NCBI GenBank assembly: GCA_963840835.1 | Contig: CAWJAM010000013.1 | Location: 248,001-312,000, forward strand | Length of the DNA stretch: 64,000 bases | Source of the DNA: Rubrobacter_D sp963840835 | GTDB taxonomy: Bacteria; Actinomycetota; Rubrobacteria; Rubrobacterales; Rubrobacteraceae | Reading direction: 5' to 3' | Part shown: positions 9,020 through 18,139 of the stretch, piece after piece | Layout: every line of letters starts with the position of its first letter | How positions within the stretch are numbered: the first letter of the stretch is position 1 | Notes under the pieces: model-generated | What the model saw: only the letters and a program-made list of their open reading frames with translations | Database searches by the model: none | What the model was told of the DNA's origin: nothing | Program-made: the position numbers and the translations under genes

Positions 9020-9559
9020 CTAGGAGGCTGGCAGGCCTCCGTAGAACTGATCCACGTAGCGGCGCTGGACTTCGTTGAGGTCGCGCGAGTACCAGACCAT
9101 AACCACGTAGCGCGGCTCCTTGGGGGTGCTCTTTGGGTACATGCCGCATTCCATCGGGAGGCGGCTGCCCTTCCTCGCGTTGCACTTGGTGCACGCCGTC
9201 ACCACGTTGTCCCAGGTGTTGGCGCCGCCGCGCGAGATCGGCTTGACGTGGTCGCGGGTCAGCCGGTCGCGGCGACCGAGGTCGCTCCTGTGCCTGGAGC
9301 AGTACTGGCAGCGGTAGTTGTCACGGGCGAAGAGGATCGCGTTTGTCACGTGCTTGCGCAGGCGGCGGGGAATCTCGACGTACTTGACGAGCCGGATCAC
9401 GAGCGGGTAAGGGTACTCGGCCCTCTCCGATCGGAACCGGCGCTCCAGGTTCGCCTCCACGATCTCAGCCTTTTCGGAGACAACGAGGACTATGGCCCTC
9501 TTGACCGTAACCAGGGCCACGGGCTCATAGCTCGCGTTGAGCGTCAAGCATCGCGCCAC
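9020..9559 (-). CDS. HNH endonuclease
   Basis: A 179-residue protein. The C-terminal half carries an HNH fold: CQYC near residue 84, RLTRDHVKPISRGG with the metal-binding Asp-His, then NVVTACTKCNARKG supplying the second Cys pair and the final Asn. The N-terminal half (MARCLTLNASYEPVALVTVK) is typical of stand-alone actinobacterial and cyanobacterial HNH proteins. It is flanked on both sides by repeat B arrays and has no restriction-modification partner. The family nicks or cuts DNA; the biological role is unknown. Confidence 0.9.
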   Translation of the reverse strand: MARCLTLNASYEPVALVTVKRAIVLVVSEKAEIVEANLERRFRSERAEYPYPLVIRLVKYVEIPRRLRKHVTNAILFARDNYRCQYCSRHRSDLGRRDRLTRDHVKPISRGGANTWDNVVTACTKCNARKGSRLPMECGMYPKSTPKEPRYVVMVWYSRDLNEVQRRYVDQFYGGLPAS

Positions 9560-9574
9560 ACCGAAATCTTAGCA

Positions 9575-9695
9575 CGCCGCTTCGCGCCTTGTCAGCACGC
9601 TTCGCCCTTCGGGCTCCGCTTGTCGGCACGCTCGGGCCTTACGGCCCTCGCTTGTCAGCAACGCTAAGGCCTTCGGCCTCGCTTTTAGCTTTTCG
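9575..9695 (+). repeat. Repeat B: modular hairpin array, copy 4
   Basis: Four hairpins are joined by CGCTTGTC(A/G)GCACGCT linkers. The last linker carries the variant GCAACGCT, and the array ends in CGCTTTTAGCTTTTC. It lies upstream of the HNH gene and downstream of dgcN. Confidence 0.8.
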
Positions 9696-9725
9696 GGAGA
9701 ATTGAGGCTGACTGGCTGACATGCT

Positions 9726-10775
9726 CTACAGGCCTATGGGCTTGCTTTTCGGCGCTTCGAGTATCGCTCTTAGGATAGGATCCGCGGGGCCGCGGAAGGG
9801 GTCGCCGGTTGGAAGGCCGGTCTCGTCGGCGACGGCGGCGATGAGGTTATGGGCTTCGTCTTCGTCTAGTCCTCTGGTGTTGAGGCTTATGGCTACTACG
9901 GGGGCGGGTTTGATCAGGGCGGCCACCTCCTCGTAGAGGCGGGCTGCGCGGGCTGGGGAGGGGCGGGGAACGCCGCGGAAGACTTCTTCGGTCGGGTCTG
10001 CGGAGCACAGGATCAGGCAGTCGGGGCAGGAGCCGTGCATGAGGCCGAGCGTTACACCAGAGTACGCTGGATGGCCCAGGGAGCCCTGGCCCTCGACCAG
10101 GATGAGGTCGGGGGAAGATTTGGCCGCCTCGAGGACTAGTTGCTCGGAGGCGCCGGCGATGAAGTCCGAAACGACGGCGTCGACACAGAGACCCCAACCC
10201 GCGATGATGACGCCGGTCTGCCCGGTCGGGACGAACTCCGGGGAGAGGCCTGCCTCCCTCGCGGCGCGTTCTATCTCCAACGTCGCCGTCATCTTGCCAA
10301 TAGCGCTGTCCGTCCCCACGGTGAGCGCAACCTTCGGCCCCACCCCGAAGCCCTCTCCGGAGAAGAGCGGGATGCCCTCGGGTGGCTCGCGCACATCCCA
10401 GACGGGCTTGCCAGGAAACGCGGGTGAGAGGCGCTGGTGGAGTCCGCTGACGATCTCGAGTCCGGCGTCGGCGGCGGCCCTCAAGGTCTCCATCCAGTCA
10501 GCGGGGAGCTTTCCGCCGGCGGGGGCGAGGCCGACCAGGATCGAAGTCGGCGAATGCTCTTGCGCCTCGTCGAGAGAGGCGACTATTGGCGCGTCGCGAC
10601 CGAGGTCGGGCAGGACTTCGGCCACGCGTCTTCCGGCTAGCGTCGAGTCTATGACACAGTCGACCTCGTCTTTGCCGTAGCGGATCAGGCCGTGCGCCGT
10701 CTTGGCGTGGCGGTTGGCGAACCAGCCCTCGGCGAGCACCGCGTAGCGTCGCTCCGGGGCCGCGGTACGGATCAC
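9726..10775 (-). CDS. dgcN: DUF1611 / DgcN-type N-acetyltransferase
   Basis: A 349-residue DUF1611 protein with a P-loop-like VGTDSAIGKMT near residue 152 and the family pattern LVEGQGSLGHPAYSGVTLGL. Characterised members (DgcN) N-acetylate D-glutamate using acetyl-CoA, and a partner enolase-fold racemase (DgcA) then converts N-acetyl-D-Glu to the L form. The gene overlaps the end of the downstream-named epimerase gene by 4 bases, the same pairing as in dgcN-dgcA loci. No D-amino-acid transporter or deacylase is adjacent. The D-glutamate substrate is inferred from the pairing. Confidence 0.8.
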   Translation of the reverse strand: MIRTAAPERRYAVLAEGWFANRHAKTAHGLIRYGKDEVDCVIDSTLAGRRVAEVLPDLGRDAPIVASLDEAQEHSPTSILVGLAPAGGKLPADWMETLRAAADAGLEIVSGLHQRLSPAFPGKPVWDVREPPEGIPLFSGEGFGVGPKVALTVGTDSAIGKMTATLEIERAAREAGLSPEFVPTGQTGVIIAGWGLCVDAVVSDFIAGASEQLVLEAAKSSPDLILVEGQGSLGHPAYSGVTLGLMHGSCPDCLILCSADPTEEVFRGVPRPSPARAARLYEEVAALIKPAPVVAISLNTRGLDEDEAHNLIAAVADETGLPTGDPFRGPADPILRAILEAPKSKPIGL

Positions 10776-11803
10776 CGCGGCACGACCCCGAGGCCGGGCT
10801 TACTCGGGAGGAATATGCGGCCGTTGTCGTAGGTTGGTCCCGAGTAGGGATCGTCGGCGAGGAGCATCGCGCCGTCGAGGTCCACGAAGTCCACGAGGCC
10901 GGAGACCTGGGCCGCCGCCGAGATGCCGAGCGAGGTCTCGACCATGCAGCCGAGCATGACGAGCATCCCGTGGGCGCGGGCGGTGTGGATCATCCGGAGC
11001 GCGCGCCTGATGCCACCGCACTTGGCGAGCTTGACATTGACCCCACTGACGTATCCGGCGAGACCCGGCACGTCAGTATCCTCTATGGCGCTCTCGTCGG
11101 CGATCACGGGCACGGGAGATGCCTCCTCGGTTACCTTGCCAAGGGCCTCGGGACCAGCCGAGGCGGGGACGGGCTGTTCGATCATGCCGACCCCGATCTC
11201 CTTGAGCTCAGCCACGACCTCGACGGCCTCTTCGGGAGAGAATGCCTCGTTGGCGTCAACCCAGAGGTCCGCCGAGGACGACTTTCTGACGGCCCGGAGC
11301 GTCTGGATGTCGTTCCAACCCCCGACCTTTACCTTCAGTATCGGGTACTCCCGCAGCCTCTTCGCATCGGCCACAGTCGTCTCCCTGTCGGCTATGCCCA
11401 GGGTATAAGCCGAGACGGGTTCTGGTCTCGCGAGCCCGAGCAGACGGTAGACAGGCACGCCAAGCCTCTTCGCCGCGAGGTCGTGCACGGCGTTGTCGAG
11501 GGCCGCGAGCGCCGAAGGAGGCAACGCACCGTTGCGGGCGAGGGTTCCCTCGAGGTCCCAGGGGTCTCTGACGTTGACCACTTTCAAGGCCGCGGCCACG
11601 CCGGCTGCGTCCTGGCCGTAGTAGCCGGTGGGTGCGGCCTCGCCCCTGCCGACCACGCCGTCTACTTCGATCTCGAAGATCACACGCTCGAAAGCGTCGG
11701 CCGAGCTGCGGGCGATGGCGAAGGTACGCGCGGTGTGCACCTCCACGGTCTTTACGCTCGTCTGCAGGTCTGTCCCCTCCTCCACCACTCTCCGGGTTCG
11801 CAT
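10772..11803 (-). CDS. dgcA: Enolase-superfamily racemase/epimerase (DgcA or dipeptide epimerase)
   Basis: About 343 residues in the muconate-lactonizing subgroup: KVKVGG with the catalytic Lys pair, DANEAF, IEQP and ADES supplying metal ligands, and NVKLAKCGG with the second catalytic Lys. Historically such proteins are called L-Ala-D/L-Glu epimerases. Next to a DUF1611 protein, N-acetyl-D-glutamate racemase is the better prediction. I prefer the ATG at 11803 (MRTRRVVEEGTD) to a start at 11911, whose extra residues are proline-rich and atypical. The gene is cotranscribed with dgcN through a 4-base overlap. Confidence 0.8.
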   Translation of the reverse strand: MRTRRVVEEGTDLQTSVKTVEVHTARTFAIARSSADAFERVIFEIEVDGVVGRGEAAPTGYYGQDAAGVAAALKVVNVRDPWDLEGTLARNGALPPSALAALDNAVHDLAAKRLGVPVYRLLGLARPEPVSAYTLGIADRETTVADAKRLREYPILKVKVGGWNDIQTLRAVRKSSSADLWVDANEAFSPEEAVEVVAELKEIGVGMIEQPVPASAGPEALGKVTEEASPVPVIADESAIEDTDVPGLAGYVSGVNVKLAKCGGIRRALRMIHTARAHGMLVMLGCMVETSLGISAAAQVSGLVDFVDLDGAMLLADDPYSGPTYDNGRIFLPSKPGLGVVPR

Positions 11804-11913
11804 TGTAGCGTCGGCGGACGCGCCCGTCTCTATCCATGGTCGTCGGGGCGGTCGGGGCAGTTGTGTGAAACAATATGGTTCAGGGGGTTGGAGAAGGGAG
11901 AATGGGGGCACGC

Positions 11914-12150
11914 ATGGCCATAGACCTGTCGTTGTTCGACAACTCGGTGGGCACGCTTTTCGATCACCTCACCCGCCACTACGGCGAGGATGCTAGCGTC
12001 GAGACTTACGTTATCTGCGCGAGGGTGAGGAGCGCGAACGTACCGGGAGGCAGTGGGATCAACTGGATAGTAAATCCCGGTGGCGATGAGCTCGCCGGCG
12101 GACTCCTACGTGAGGTACTGAGGGCCGTCGAGGGCGACGGGAACCCCTAG
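11914..12150 (+). CDS. Conserved small protein of unknown function (78 aa)
   Basis: The ATG at 11914 follows a purine-rich ribosome-binding site (GGGAGAATGGGGG). The product begins MAIDLSLFDNSVGTLFDHLT, is soluble and mildly acidic, and ends EVLRAVEGDGNP. I recognise no family. The sigma-factor gene starts 20 bases later on the same strand, so the two probably form a transcription unit. A regulator of the sigma factor is a possibility from position only. It transcribes divergently from dgcA. Confidence 0.55.
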   Translation: MAIDLSLFDNSVGTLFDHLTRHYGEDASVETYVICARVRSANVPGGSGINWIVNPGGDELAGGLLREVLRAVEGDGNP

Positions 12151-12169
12151 TGAAAAAGGGAAACACCAG

Positions 12170-12775
12170 ATGAGCACCGGAGAGCGGGCGCTTGTCGCAC
12201 GCGCCTCCCGCGGCGACGTCGAGGCGTTCTCGAAGCTGGTCCACGCCCACTCAGACCTCGTGCGCGGGATAACGCTTCGCATGCTCGGCAGCCAGGAGGG
12301 CCAGGACGCGAGCCAGGAAGTCTGGGTCAGGGTCTGGGCGAACATAGACGGCTTCAGGGGGGACAGCGCCTTCGGCACCTGGCTGCACAGGATAACCGTG
12401 AATACCTGCCTGGGCTTCCGGCGCAAGGAGTCGCGCCGAACGGCGCGCGAGGTCGGCGAAGGGGTAGCGTACCTCTCGCAGGCTACTTCTGGTGGCGACA
12501 CGGACCCCGAGACGGCCGCGCTCGACGCGGAACGTCGCGTGGAGATCAGGTCGGCCCTCAGCAACGTCAGGCCCGAGCACCGCGCGGCCGTTGTCATGCG
12601 CCACATGGAGGGCCTCTCATGCGCCGAGATCTCCGACGTACTGGGCGTGCCCGACGGTACGGTCAAAGGATGGGCCAGCAGGGGAAGGGCCGCGATGCTG
12701 ACAGCCCTGACCGAGGGCTCTTCGTCGGGCCGGACGGTCCAGCCCCTGCTGGGAGCGATCGCGCGGGACGATTAG
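12170..12775 (+). CDS. ECF-type RNA polymerase sigma factor
   Basis: A 201-residue sigma-70 family protein with regions 2 and 4 only. Region 2 includes QEVWVRVWANIDGFRGDSAFGTWLHRI. Region 4 is VVMRHMEGLSCAEISDVLGVPDGTVKGWASRGRAAM with a clear helix-turn-helix. The linker is rich in Arg, Asp and Glu. No recognisable zinc-binding anti-sigma gene follows; downstream is a repeat B array. The short gene 20 bases upstream may be part of the same unit. The target promoters are unknown. Confidence 0.92.
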   Translation: MSTGERALVARASRGDVEAFSKLVHAHSDLVRGITLRMLGSQEGQDASQEVWVRVWANIDGFRGDSAFGTWLHRITVNTCLGFRRKESRRTAREVGEGVAYLSQATSGGDTDPETAALDAERRVEIRSALSNVRPEHRAAVVMRHMEGLSCAEISDVLGVPDGTVKGWASRGRAAMLTALTEGSSSGRTVQPLLGAIARDD

Positions 12776-12903
12776 CACGCTTCGGCCTCCGGCCTACGCT
12801 TGTCAGCACGGCGCCTTTGGCGCCTTGTCAGCACGCTCAGGCTAGCGCCTTCGCTTGTCGGCAACGCTTCGGGCCTTTGGCCCTCGCTTTCGGCTTTTTG
12901 GTG
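12774..12903 (+). repeat. Repeat B: modular hairpin array, copy 5
   Basis: It begins AGCACGCT within the sigma-factor stop region. Hairpins with cores such as GGCGCC...GGCGCC are joined by CTTGTCAGCACG. The final linker is TGTCGGCAACGCT, followed by a hairpin and CGCTTTCGGCTTTTTGG. The T-run right after paired bases resembles a terminator for the sigma gene. Confidence 0.8.
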
Positions 12904-13006
12904 TGGTCGTGGTGGCTTTGTTAAATCGGGGTAAAAGGAATGAAGCTTGTGGGGGCAGCATCTATACTGGTGTTTGCCCTGGCCGGATCTAGCGGGAGTA
13001 GGCACT

Positions 13007-13735
13007 TTGATAACCAGTACGGCGGAGATCTTGATAGTCGAGGACGACGAGGTCATCATGGGCACCCTTGCCTACAACCTCTCCCGCAGCGGCTTCGGGG
13101 TCAGCCGGGCGACCAGCGGTGCCGACGCCCTGAGGATGGCAAGGAAGTTGAGGCCGGATCTTATCCTGCTCGACATCATGCTCCCCGGCGAGTCGGGGAT
13201 AGGGGTGTGCGAGAGGATCCGCGAGCGCGACCAGAGCGTGGTGATCATGATGATCACGGCCAAGGATGCCGAGGAGGATAAGGTCCGCGGGTTCGAGGCC
13301 GGCGCAGACGACTACGTGACGAAGCCTTTCGGCATGAAGGAACTGGTCGCTCGCATCAACGCGAACCTGAAACGCAGCGAGACGGGCGGCAGGGGCAAGA
13401 TAATCGAGGCCGGCGACCTGCAACTCGACACGAAGAACTTCACGGCCCGCGCCGGGGGGGAACCACTGGAGTTGCGCCTGAAGGAATTCGAGCTCCTCTC
13501 TGCCCTCGCCTCGACCCCAGGCGAACTCAGGAGCCGCGAGGAACTCGCAAAAGAGGTCTGGGGACACGCCGGCGTCGGCTCCTCGCGCACGATAGACGTT
13601 CATATCCGTAGGATCCGGGCCGCCCTGGAGGAGAAGTCGTCCTACGAGTACGTCCATACGGCGCGGGGTCTCGGCTACCGCTTCGAGGCTAAGCCAAAGA
13701 GTACCGCTGGCTCCCTCCCCGAACGCCGAAAGTAG
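13007..13735 (+). CDS. OmpR/PhoB-family response regulator
   Basis: About 242 residues. The receiver domain shows EDDE near the start, phospho-acceptor Asp in LILLDIMLPGESG near residue 54, and the Lys in VTKPFGMKEL. The C-terminal winged helix has RTIDVHIRRIRAALEEK and ARGLGYRF. I chose the TTG at 13007 because GCGGGAG precedes it; an earlier TTG at 12947 would add about 20 atypical residues. A histidine kinase follows after 3 bases, forming a PhoP/PhoR-like pair. The stimulus is unknown. Confidence 0.92.
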   Translation: MITSTAEILIVEDDEVIMGTLAYNLSRSGFGVSRATSGADALRMARKLRPDLILLDIMLPGESGIGVCERIRERDQSVVIMMITAKDAEEDKVRGFEAGADDYVTKPFGMKELVARINANLKRSETGGRGKIIEAGDLQLDTKNFTARAGGEPLELRLKEFELLSALASTPGELRSREELAKEVWGHAGVGSSRTIDVHIRRIRAALEEKSSYEYVHTARGLGYRFEAKPKSTAGSLPERRK

Positions 13736-13738
13736 AGG

Positions 13739-14488
13739 GTGAAGCTGGAGAAGAGTAACGGTATCCGTCCCGTCAGCCCCGACGAACTCCAGAGGGTCAA
13801 CAAGATCCGGCGCGACTTCGTCGCGAACGTCTCCCACGAGCTGAAGACGCCGGCGACGAGCCTGAAACTGCTCGCCGAGAGCCTCGAAGAGACGCTGGAT
13901 GAGGACCCCGTCCAGGCGCGACTCTTCGCCGGACAACTGAAGAAGGAGACGGAGCGGCTCGCCCAACTTATAACGGACCTCCTCGACCTGGCTCGCCTGG
14001 AGAGCCAGGAGTCCACGGACTACCCTACCCTGGTCGACGTGCGCAGCATACTTATGAGCGTGCTCGCCCGCATGAGACGCGTCGCCCGCAAGAAAGATAT
14101 CACCCTCCAGTGGAAGCGCTTTGGGAGGGCGGCCCGCTATACCGTCTACGGCGACGAGACACAACTTACCTCTATGTTCACCAACCTTGTAGATAACGCC
14201 GTCAAGTACACGCCGCCGGGTGGCAGGGTGGAGGTGGTAGGGGGTTCCGAGGACTCGGAGATAAGCGTCCGCATCTCCGACACGGGCATCGGCATACCTG
14301 AGGGCAACATGCCCCGCATCTTCGAGCGTTTCTACCGCGTGGACAAGGCACGCTCCAAGGCCACCGGCGGGACGGGGCTTGGGCTCTCCATTGTGAGGCA
14401 CGTGGCCGAGAACCACGGCGGCAGCGTCACTGTCGAGAGCACCCCGGGCGAAGGGTCCACCTTCACCGTATATCTGCCGCGCGCATAG
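13739..14488 (+). CDS. Sensor-less histidine kinase (PhoR-like)
   Basis: A 249-residue kinase core starting at GTG 13739, three bases after the response regulator stop. It has the H-box FVANVSHELKTPATS, N-box NLVDNAVKYTPPGG, G1 ISDTGIGIPEG and G2 GGTGLGLSIVRH. PhoR-type kinases normally carry membrane and PAS domains before the H-box; here there are only about 30 residues and no membrane segment. The protein should be cytosolic and must sense through a partner or act constitutively. The partner is certainly the adjacent response regulator. Confidence 0.92.
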   Translation: MKLEKSNGIRPVSPDELQRVNKIRRDFVANVSHELKTPATSLKLLAESLEETLDEDPVQARLFAGQLKKETERLAQLITDLLDLARLESQESTDYPTLVDVRSILMSVLARMRRVARKKDITLQWKRFGRAARYTVYGDETQLTSMFTNLVDNAVKYTPPGGRVEVVGGSEDSEISVRISDTGIGIPEGNMPRIFERFYRVDKARSKATGGTGLGLSIVRHVAENHGGSVTVESTPGEGSTFTVYLPRA

Positions 14489-14489
14489 G

Positions 14490-14518
14490 GTAAGGGAGGT
14501 TTCGCGAACCGCCCCTAC
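14490..14518. repeat. Repeat A: short palindrome
   Basis: GTAAGGGAGGTTTCGCGAAC followed by CGCCCCTAC. One base differs from perfect symmetry. It lies directly after the kinase stop and before the hybrid kinase, where it could also act as a terminator hairpin. Confidence 0.8.
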
Positions 14519-14551
14519 AGGAGGGGTATACTTCCGGCGATCGCTGGCATA

Positions 14552-17500
14552 GTGTTGGAGGAAGAATGGGCCCCGGGAAGTTGGGCGCGGCGTAGGGAGG
14601 CGGAAGGGGCGATGCGGGACAGCGAGGAGCGTCTCCGGGGTCTCTCCGACGCCACGTTCGAGGGCATAGCCATCAGCGAGGGCGGCAGGGTCCTCGAGGT
14701 CAACAGGTCCTTCGTCGAGATGTTCGGTTATGAGGCCCAGGAGGTCGTGGGCATGCTCGCGGTGGAGTTCGCGGCGCCGGAGTCACGCGAGGCGGTCATG
14801 CAGCACATCTCCGCGGGCTCGTCCGAGCCGTACGAGGCCGTGTGCCTCAGGAAAGACGGCACGACGTTCGATGCCGAGGTACGGGGAAAGAGCTCCCCGT
14901 ATCGGGGTCGCGTCGTCAGGGTAACTGCCATACGCGACCTCACGGCACGCAAGCAGGCCGAGCGGAAGCTCAAGGAGGCAGAGCAGAGGTACCGCGCGCT
15001 GGTCGAGAAGGTCCCCGCGGTCGTCTACGTGCAGGAGATAGGCAGCCCTGACGCCGCGATGTACATGAGCCCCCAGATACAGACCCTGACGGGCTACTCA
15101 CCAGATGACTGCAAGGATCCGAATCTCAGGTGGCGCATGGTTCATCCCGCCGACCGCGAGCGGATGCGCTCGGAGGACGAGCAGACGGGCGAGCTGGACG
15201 AGGTCGTCGCGACGGAGTACCGCGTGCTCCATCGCGACGGGCGGACTGTCTGGGTGCGCAACGAAGCCGTAGTGATCGAGGACGAGGTAAGCGGGTCCCG
15301 TTACTGGCAGGGGTTCATGCTCGACATCACGGAGCGCAAGAAGACCGAGCAGAGGCTCAGGGAGGCTGAGACCCGCTACCGTACGCTGGTCGAGCGTATA
15401 CCGGCGATCATCTACGTCCAGGAATCGGCCGCGCCGGGCGCCACGACGTACATAAGCCCGCAGGCCGAGCGGATGCTCGGCTATCCGCTGGGGCGGTTTA
15501 CCGGCGACCCGGGATTCTGGACGCGGTTGGTCCACCCCGACGACAGGGAACGGGTTGTGGCCGAAGACGAGAGGACCAACGAGACGGGCGAGCCGTTCAA
15601 GGCCGAATACAGGATGCTGGCCAGCGACGAACGCGTCGTGTGGTTCTCCGACGAGGCCGTGCTGATACGCGACGAGGAGGGTAGGCCCCTGTACTGGCAG
15701 GGCGTCAAGGTCGATATCACAGAGCGCAAGAAAGCCGGAGAGGACCTCAGGGAGAGCGAGGAGCGCTACCGGCTGGTCGCCAGGGCCACCGACGAGACGA
15801 TCTGGGACAGCGATATCCTGGCCGACGAGCAGACCTGGAACGGGGCCGTCCAGACCATGTTCGGCTATCCACCGGAACAGAGAACCAGTACCGCCTGGTG
15901 GGAGGAGCACATACACCCCGAGGACAGGGAGAGAGTACTGGGGAGCGTCGATGCCGTTCTACTGGGCGGCGGGGAGATGTGGTCCGAGGAGTACCGTTTC
16001 CGGCGGGCCGACGGGGCGTACTCGACCGTCGTCGATAGGGCGTACGTGGTGCGGGACGCGGAGGGCCGGGCCGTGCGGATGATCGGCTCGATGTCGGATG
16101 TCACGGGGCGCAAGCGGTACGAGGAGGAGCTGAGGGAGGCCAGGGAGGCGGCCGAGAGGGCCAACCGCGCCAAGGGCGAGTTCCTGGCGAACATGAGCCA
16201 CGAGATAAGGACGCCGATGAACGGCATCGTCGGCATGACGGACCTCCTCCTCGCCACCCCCCTGGACGAGGAGCAACGCGAGTTCGCGGAGACGGTGCGG
16301 CTCTCTGGCGAGAACCTCATGATGATCATCGACGACATCCTTGACTTCTCGAAGATAGAGGCCGGTGCCATGCGCCTGGAGACGATAGATCTGGACCTGC
16401 GCTCCACCGTGGAGGACGTGACGGTGCTGCTCGGGGGCCGGGCGCAGGAGAAGGGTCTCGAGCTGGCCAGCCTCGTCGAGCACGACGTCCCCGGGGCGCT
16501 GCGCGGCGACCCTGGCCGCCTGCGTCAGGTACTCACCAACCTGCTCAGCAACGCGATCAAGTTCACCGACGAGGGGGAGGTGATCGCCAAGGTCGAACTC
16601 CTTTGCGAGGATGGGGAGACGGCCACGGTGCGCTTCGAGGTCTCAGACACGGGCATAGGCATCTCCCCAGAGCAGCAACGGCGCCTCTTCATGGCCTTTA
16701 CCCAGGCCGACGCCTCCACGACCCGTCGCTACGGCGGCACTGGACTCGGGCTCGCCATCAGCAACCAGTTGGTGAACCTGATGGGCGGAGAGATGAGCGT
16801 AGAGAGCGAGCCCGGCTCCGGCAGCACCTTCTCCTTTACCATGCCTTTCGGGAAGCAACCGGCGCACGCCCCTGGGGCCGTACCCGCGGACCTGGCGGGG
16901 CTGCGGACACTGGTGGTCGACGACAACGGGACGAACCGCGCGATCCTCGAGAAGCAACTCTCCTCCTGGGGTGTAAGGACCACCGGCGTCGAGGGTGGCC
17001 CGCAGGCCCTCGAAGAACTGCGTTCAGCCGGTGAGCCCTATGACCTCGCGGTTCTCGACATGCAGATGCCTGGCATGGACGGAATGGAGCTCGCGCGGCG
17101 GATCAAAGCCGACCCCGACATCTCTGCTACGCGCCTGGTGCTGCTCACGTCGATGGGGCACCGCGGCGACGGTGAGGAGGCCAGCCGATCCGGGCTAGAG
17201 GCATACCTGACAAAGCCCGTGAGACAGTCCGAGCTGTACGACGCCCTCGTGAGCGTGATGGGCGGGGCGACCTCAGAGCGGGCGCGCCTCGTCACCCTCG
17301 ATAGCCTCGGGAGAGAGAAGGCCGGCGGGCGCACAAGGGTGCTCGTCGCCGAGGACAACCCCGTAAACCAGAGGGTCGCCGGGCGCTTGCTCGAGAGCCT
17401 TGGCTACCTGGTGGACATCGTCGGAAACGGCCAGGAAGCCCTGGAGGCCGTCGCCAACACCACCTATGCGGCGGTGCTTATGGACGTACAGATGCCTGGG

Positions 17501-18139
17501 ATGGACGGCTACAGGGCCACCAGGCAGATAAGACTGCGCGAGGACCAGGCGGGAAGACGCAACATGATGATGGGCCTGAGGAAGCGCAGGACCCCGGTCA
17601 TCGCGATGACGGCCAACGCCATGCAGGGTGACAGGGAGAAAGCCCTGGAGGCGGGCATGGACGATTACGTAGCCAAACCGGTCGGCCGGGAGGAGCTTGG
17701 CGCCGTGCTCGGGAGGTGGGTCTCAGAGACACCGGCGTTCCGCCTTCCAGCCCCCGAAGGTGGCGCCGCCTACGCCGGGCCGATCCTGAATCCCGAGGTG
17801 CTCGCGGGGCTGCGCGACCTGCAAGACGAAGACGACACCGACTTCGTGGCCGAGCTCACCGGCATATTCTTGGAGGACGCGCGCTCGGGGCTCTCGGCGC
17901 TCGAGGAGGCCGTGCGAAGGGGCGACGCGCCGGCCATCGAGCGGGTGGCGCACATGCTCAAGGGCAGCTCGGGAAGCATGGGCGCGAGCAGGATGTCGGG
18001 CCTCTGCGCGCGGTTGGAAGCCGCCGGAGCCTCAGAAGACCTCTCGATGGCCCCCAGGCTCCTAGGGCGGCTCGAAGAGGAGTTCGGGCGAGTCGAGCGG
18101 GAGCTGAAAGCGAGAGCCGAAGGCTCGAAGCGTTGCTGA
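14552..18139 (+). CDS. Multi-PAS hybrid histidine kinase with two receivers and an Hpt domain
   Basis: A 1195-residue phosphorelay protein without membrane segments. It carries four PAS/PAC units (about residues 20-525) and HisKA with NMSHEIRTPMNG near 545. The ATPase domain follows (LTNLLSNAIKF, DTGIGISPEQ, GGTGLGLAIS). Two receivers have Asp in AVLDMQMPG near 836 and VLMDVQMPG near 976, and a C-terminal Hpt has the His of VAHMLKGSSGSMGA near 1131. All relay residues are present. I used the TTG at 14552; an ATG at 14612 is an alternative. The last residues (KARAEGSKRC) are encoded by a repeat B copy, so the original C-terminus was probably replaced. Confidence 0.93.
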   Translation: MLEEEWAPGSWARRREAEGAMRDSEERLRGLSDATFEGIAISEGGRVLEVNRSFVEMFGYEAQEVVGMLAVEFAAPESREAVMQHISAGSSEPYEAVCLRKDGTTFDAEVRGKSSPYRGRVVRVTAIRDLTARKQAERKLKEAEQRYRALVEKVPAVVYVQEIGSPDAAMYMSPQIQTLTGYSPDDCKDPNLRWRMVHPADRERMRSEDEQTGELDEVVATEYRVLHRDGRTVWVRNEAVVIEDEVSGSRYWQGFMLDITERKKTEQRLREAETRYRTLVERIPAIIYVQESAAPGATTYISPQAERMLGYPLGRFTGDPGFWTRLVHPDDRERVVAEDERTNETGEPFKAEYRMLASDERVVWFSDEAVLIRDEEGRPLYWQGVKVDITERKKAGEDLRESEERYRLVARATDETIWDSDILADEQTWNGAVQTMFGYPPEQRTSTAWWEEHIHPEDRERVLGSVDAVLLGGGEMWSEEYRFRRADGAYSTVVDRAYVVRDAEGRAVRMIGSMSDVTGRKRYEEELREAREAAERANRAKGEFLANMSHEIRTPMNGIVGMTDLLLATPLDEEQREFAETVRLSGENLMMIIDDILDFSKIEAGAMRLETIDLDLRSTVEDVTVLLGGRAQEKGLELASLVEHDVPGALRGDPGRLRQVLTNLLSNAIKFTDEGEVIAKVELLCEDGETATVRFEVSDTGIGISPEQQRRLFMAFTQADASTTRRYGGTGLGLAISNQLVNLMGGEMSVESEPGSGSTFSFTMPFGKQPAHAPGAVPADLAGLRTLVVDDNGTNRAILEKQLSSWGVRTTGVEGGPQALEELRSAGEPYDLAVLDMQMPGMDGMELARRIKADPDISATRLVLLTSMGHRGDGEEASRSGLEAYLTKPVRQSELYDALVSVMGGATSERARLVTLDSLGREKAGGRTRVLVAEDNPVNQRVAGRLLESLGYLVDIVGNGQEALEAVANTTYAAVLMDVQMPGMDGYRATRQIRLREDQAGRRNMMMGLRKRRTPVIAMTANAMQGDREKALEAGMDDYVAKPVGREELGAVLGRWVSETPAFRLPAPEGGAAYAGPILNPEVLAGLRDLQDEDDTDFVAELTGIFLEDARSGLSALEEAVRRGDAPAIERVAHMLKGSSGSMGASRMSGLCARLEAAGASEDLSMAPRLLGRLEEEFGRVERELKARAEGSKRC

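Noticed and set aside
11873..12010. Plus-strand frame of 317 codons ending near 11923
   Set aside because: It runs antisense through the racemase gene; only the short gene starting at 11914 in another frame has its own ribosome-binding site.
12989..14416. Long minus-strand frame of 475 codons
   Set aside because: It lies antisense to the response regulator and histidine kinase, whose motifs are complete; the minus frame has no recognisable motif and is a high-G+C shadow.
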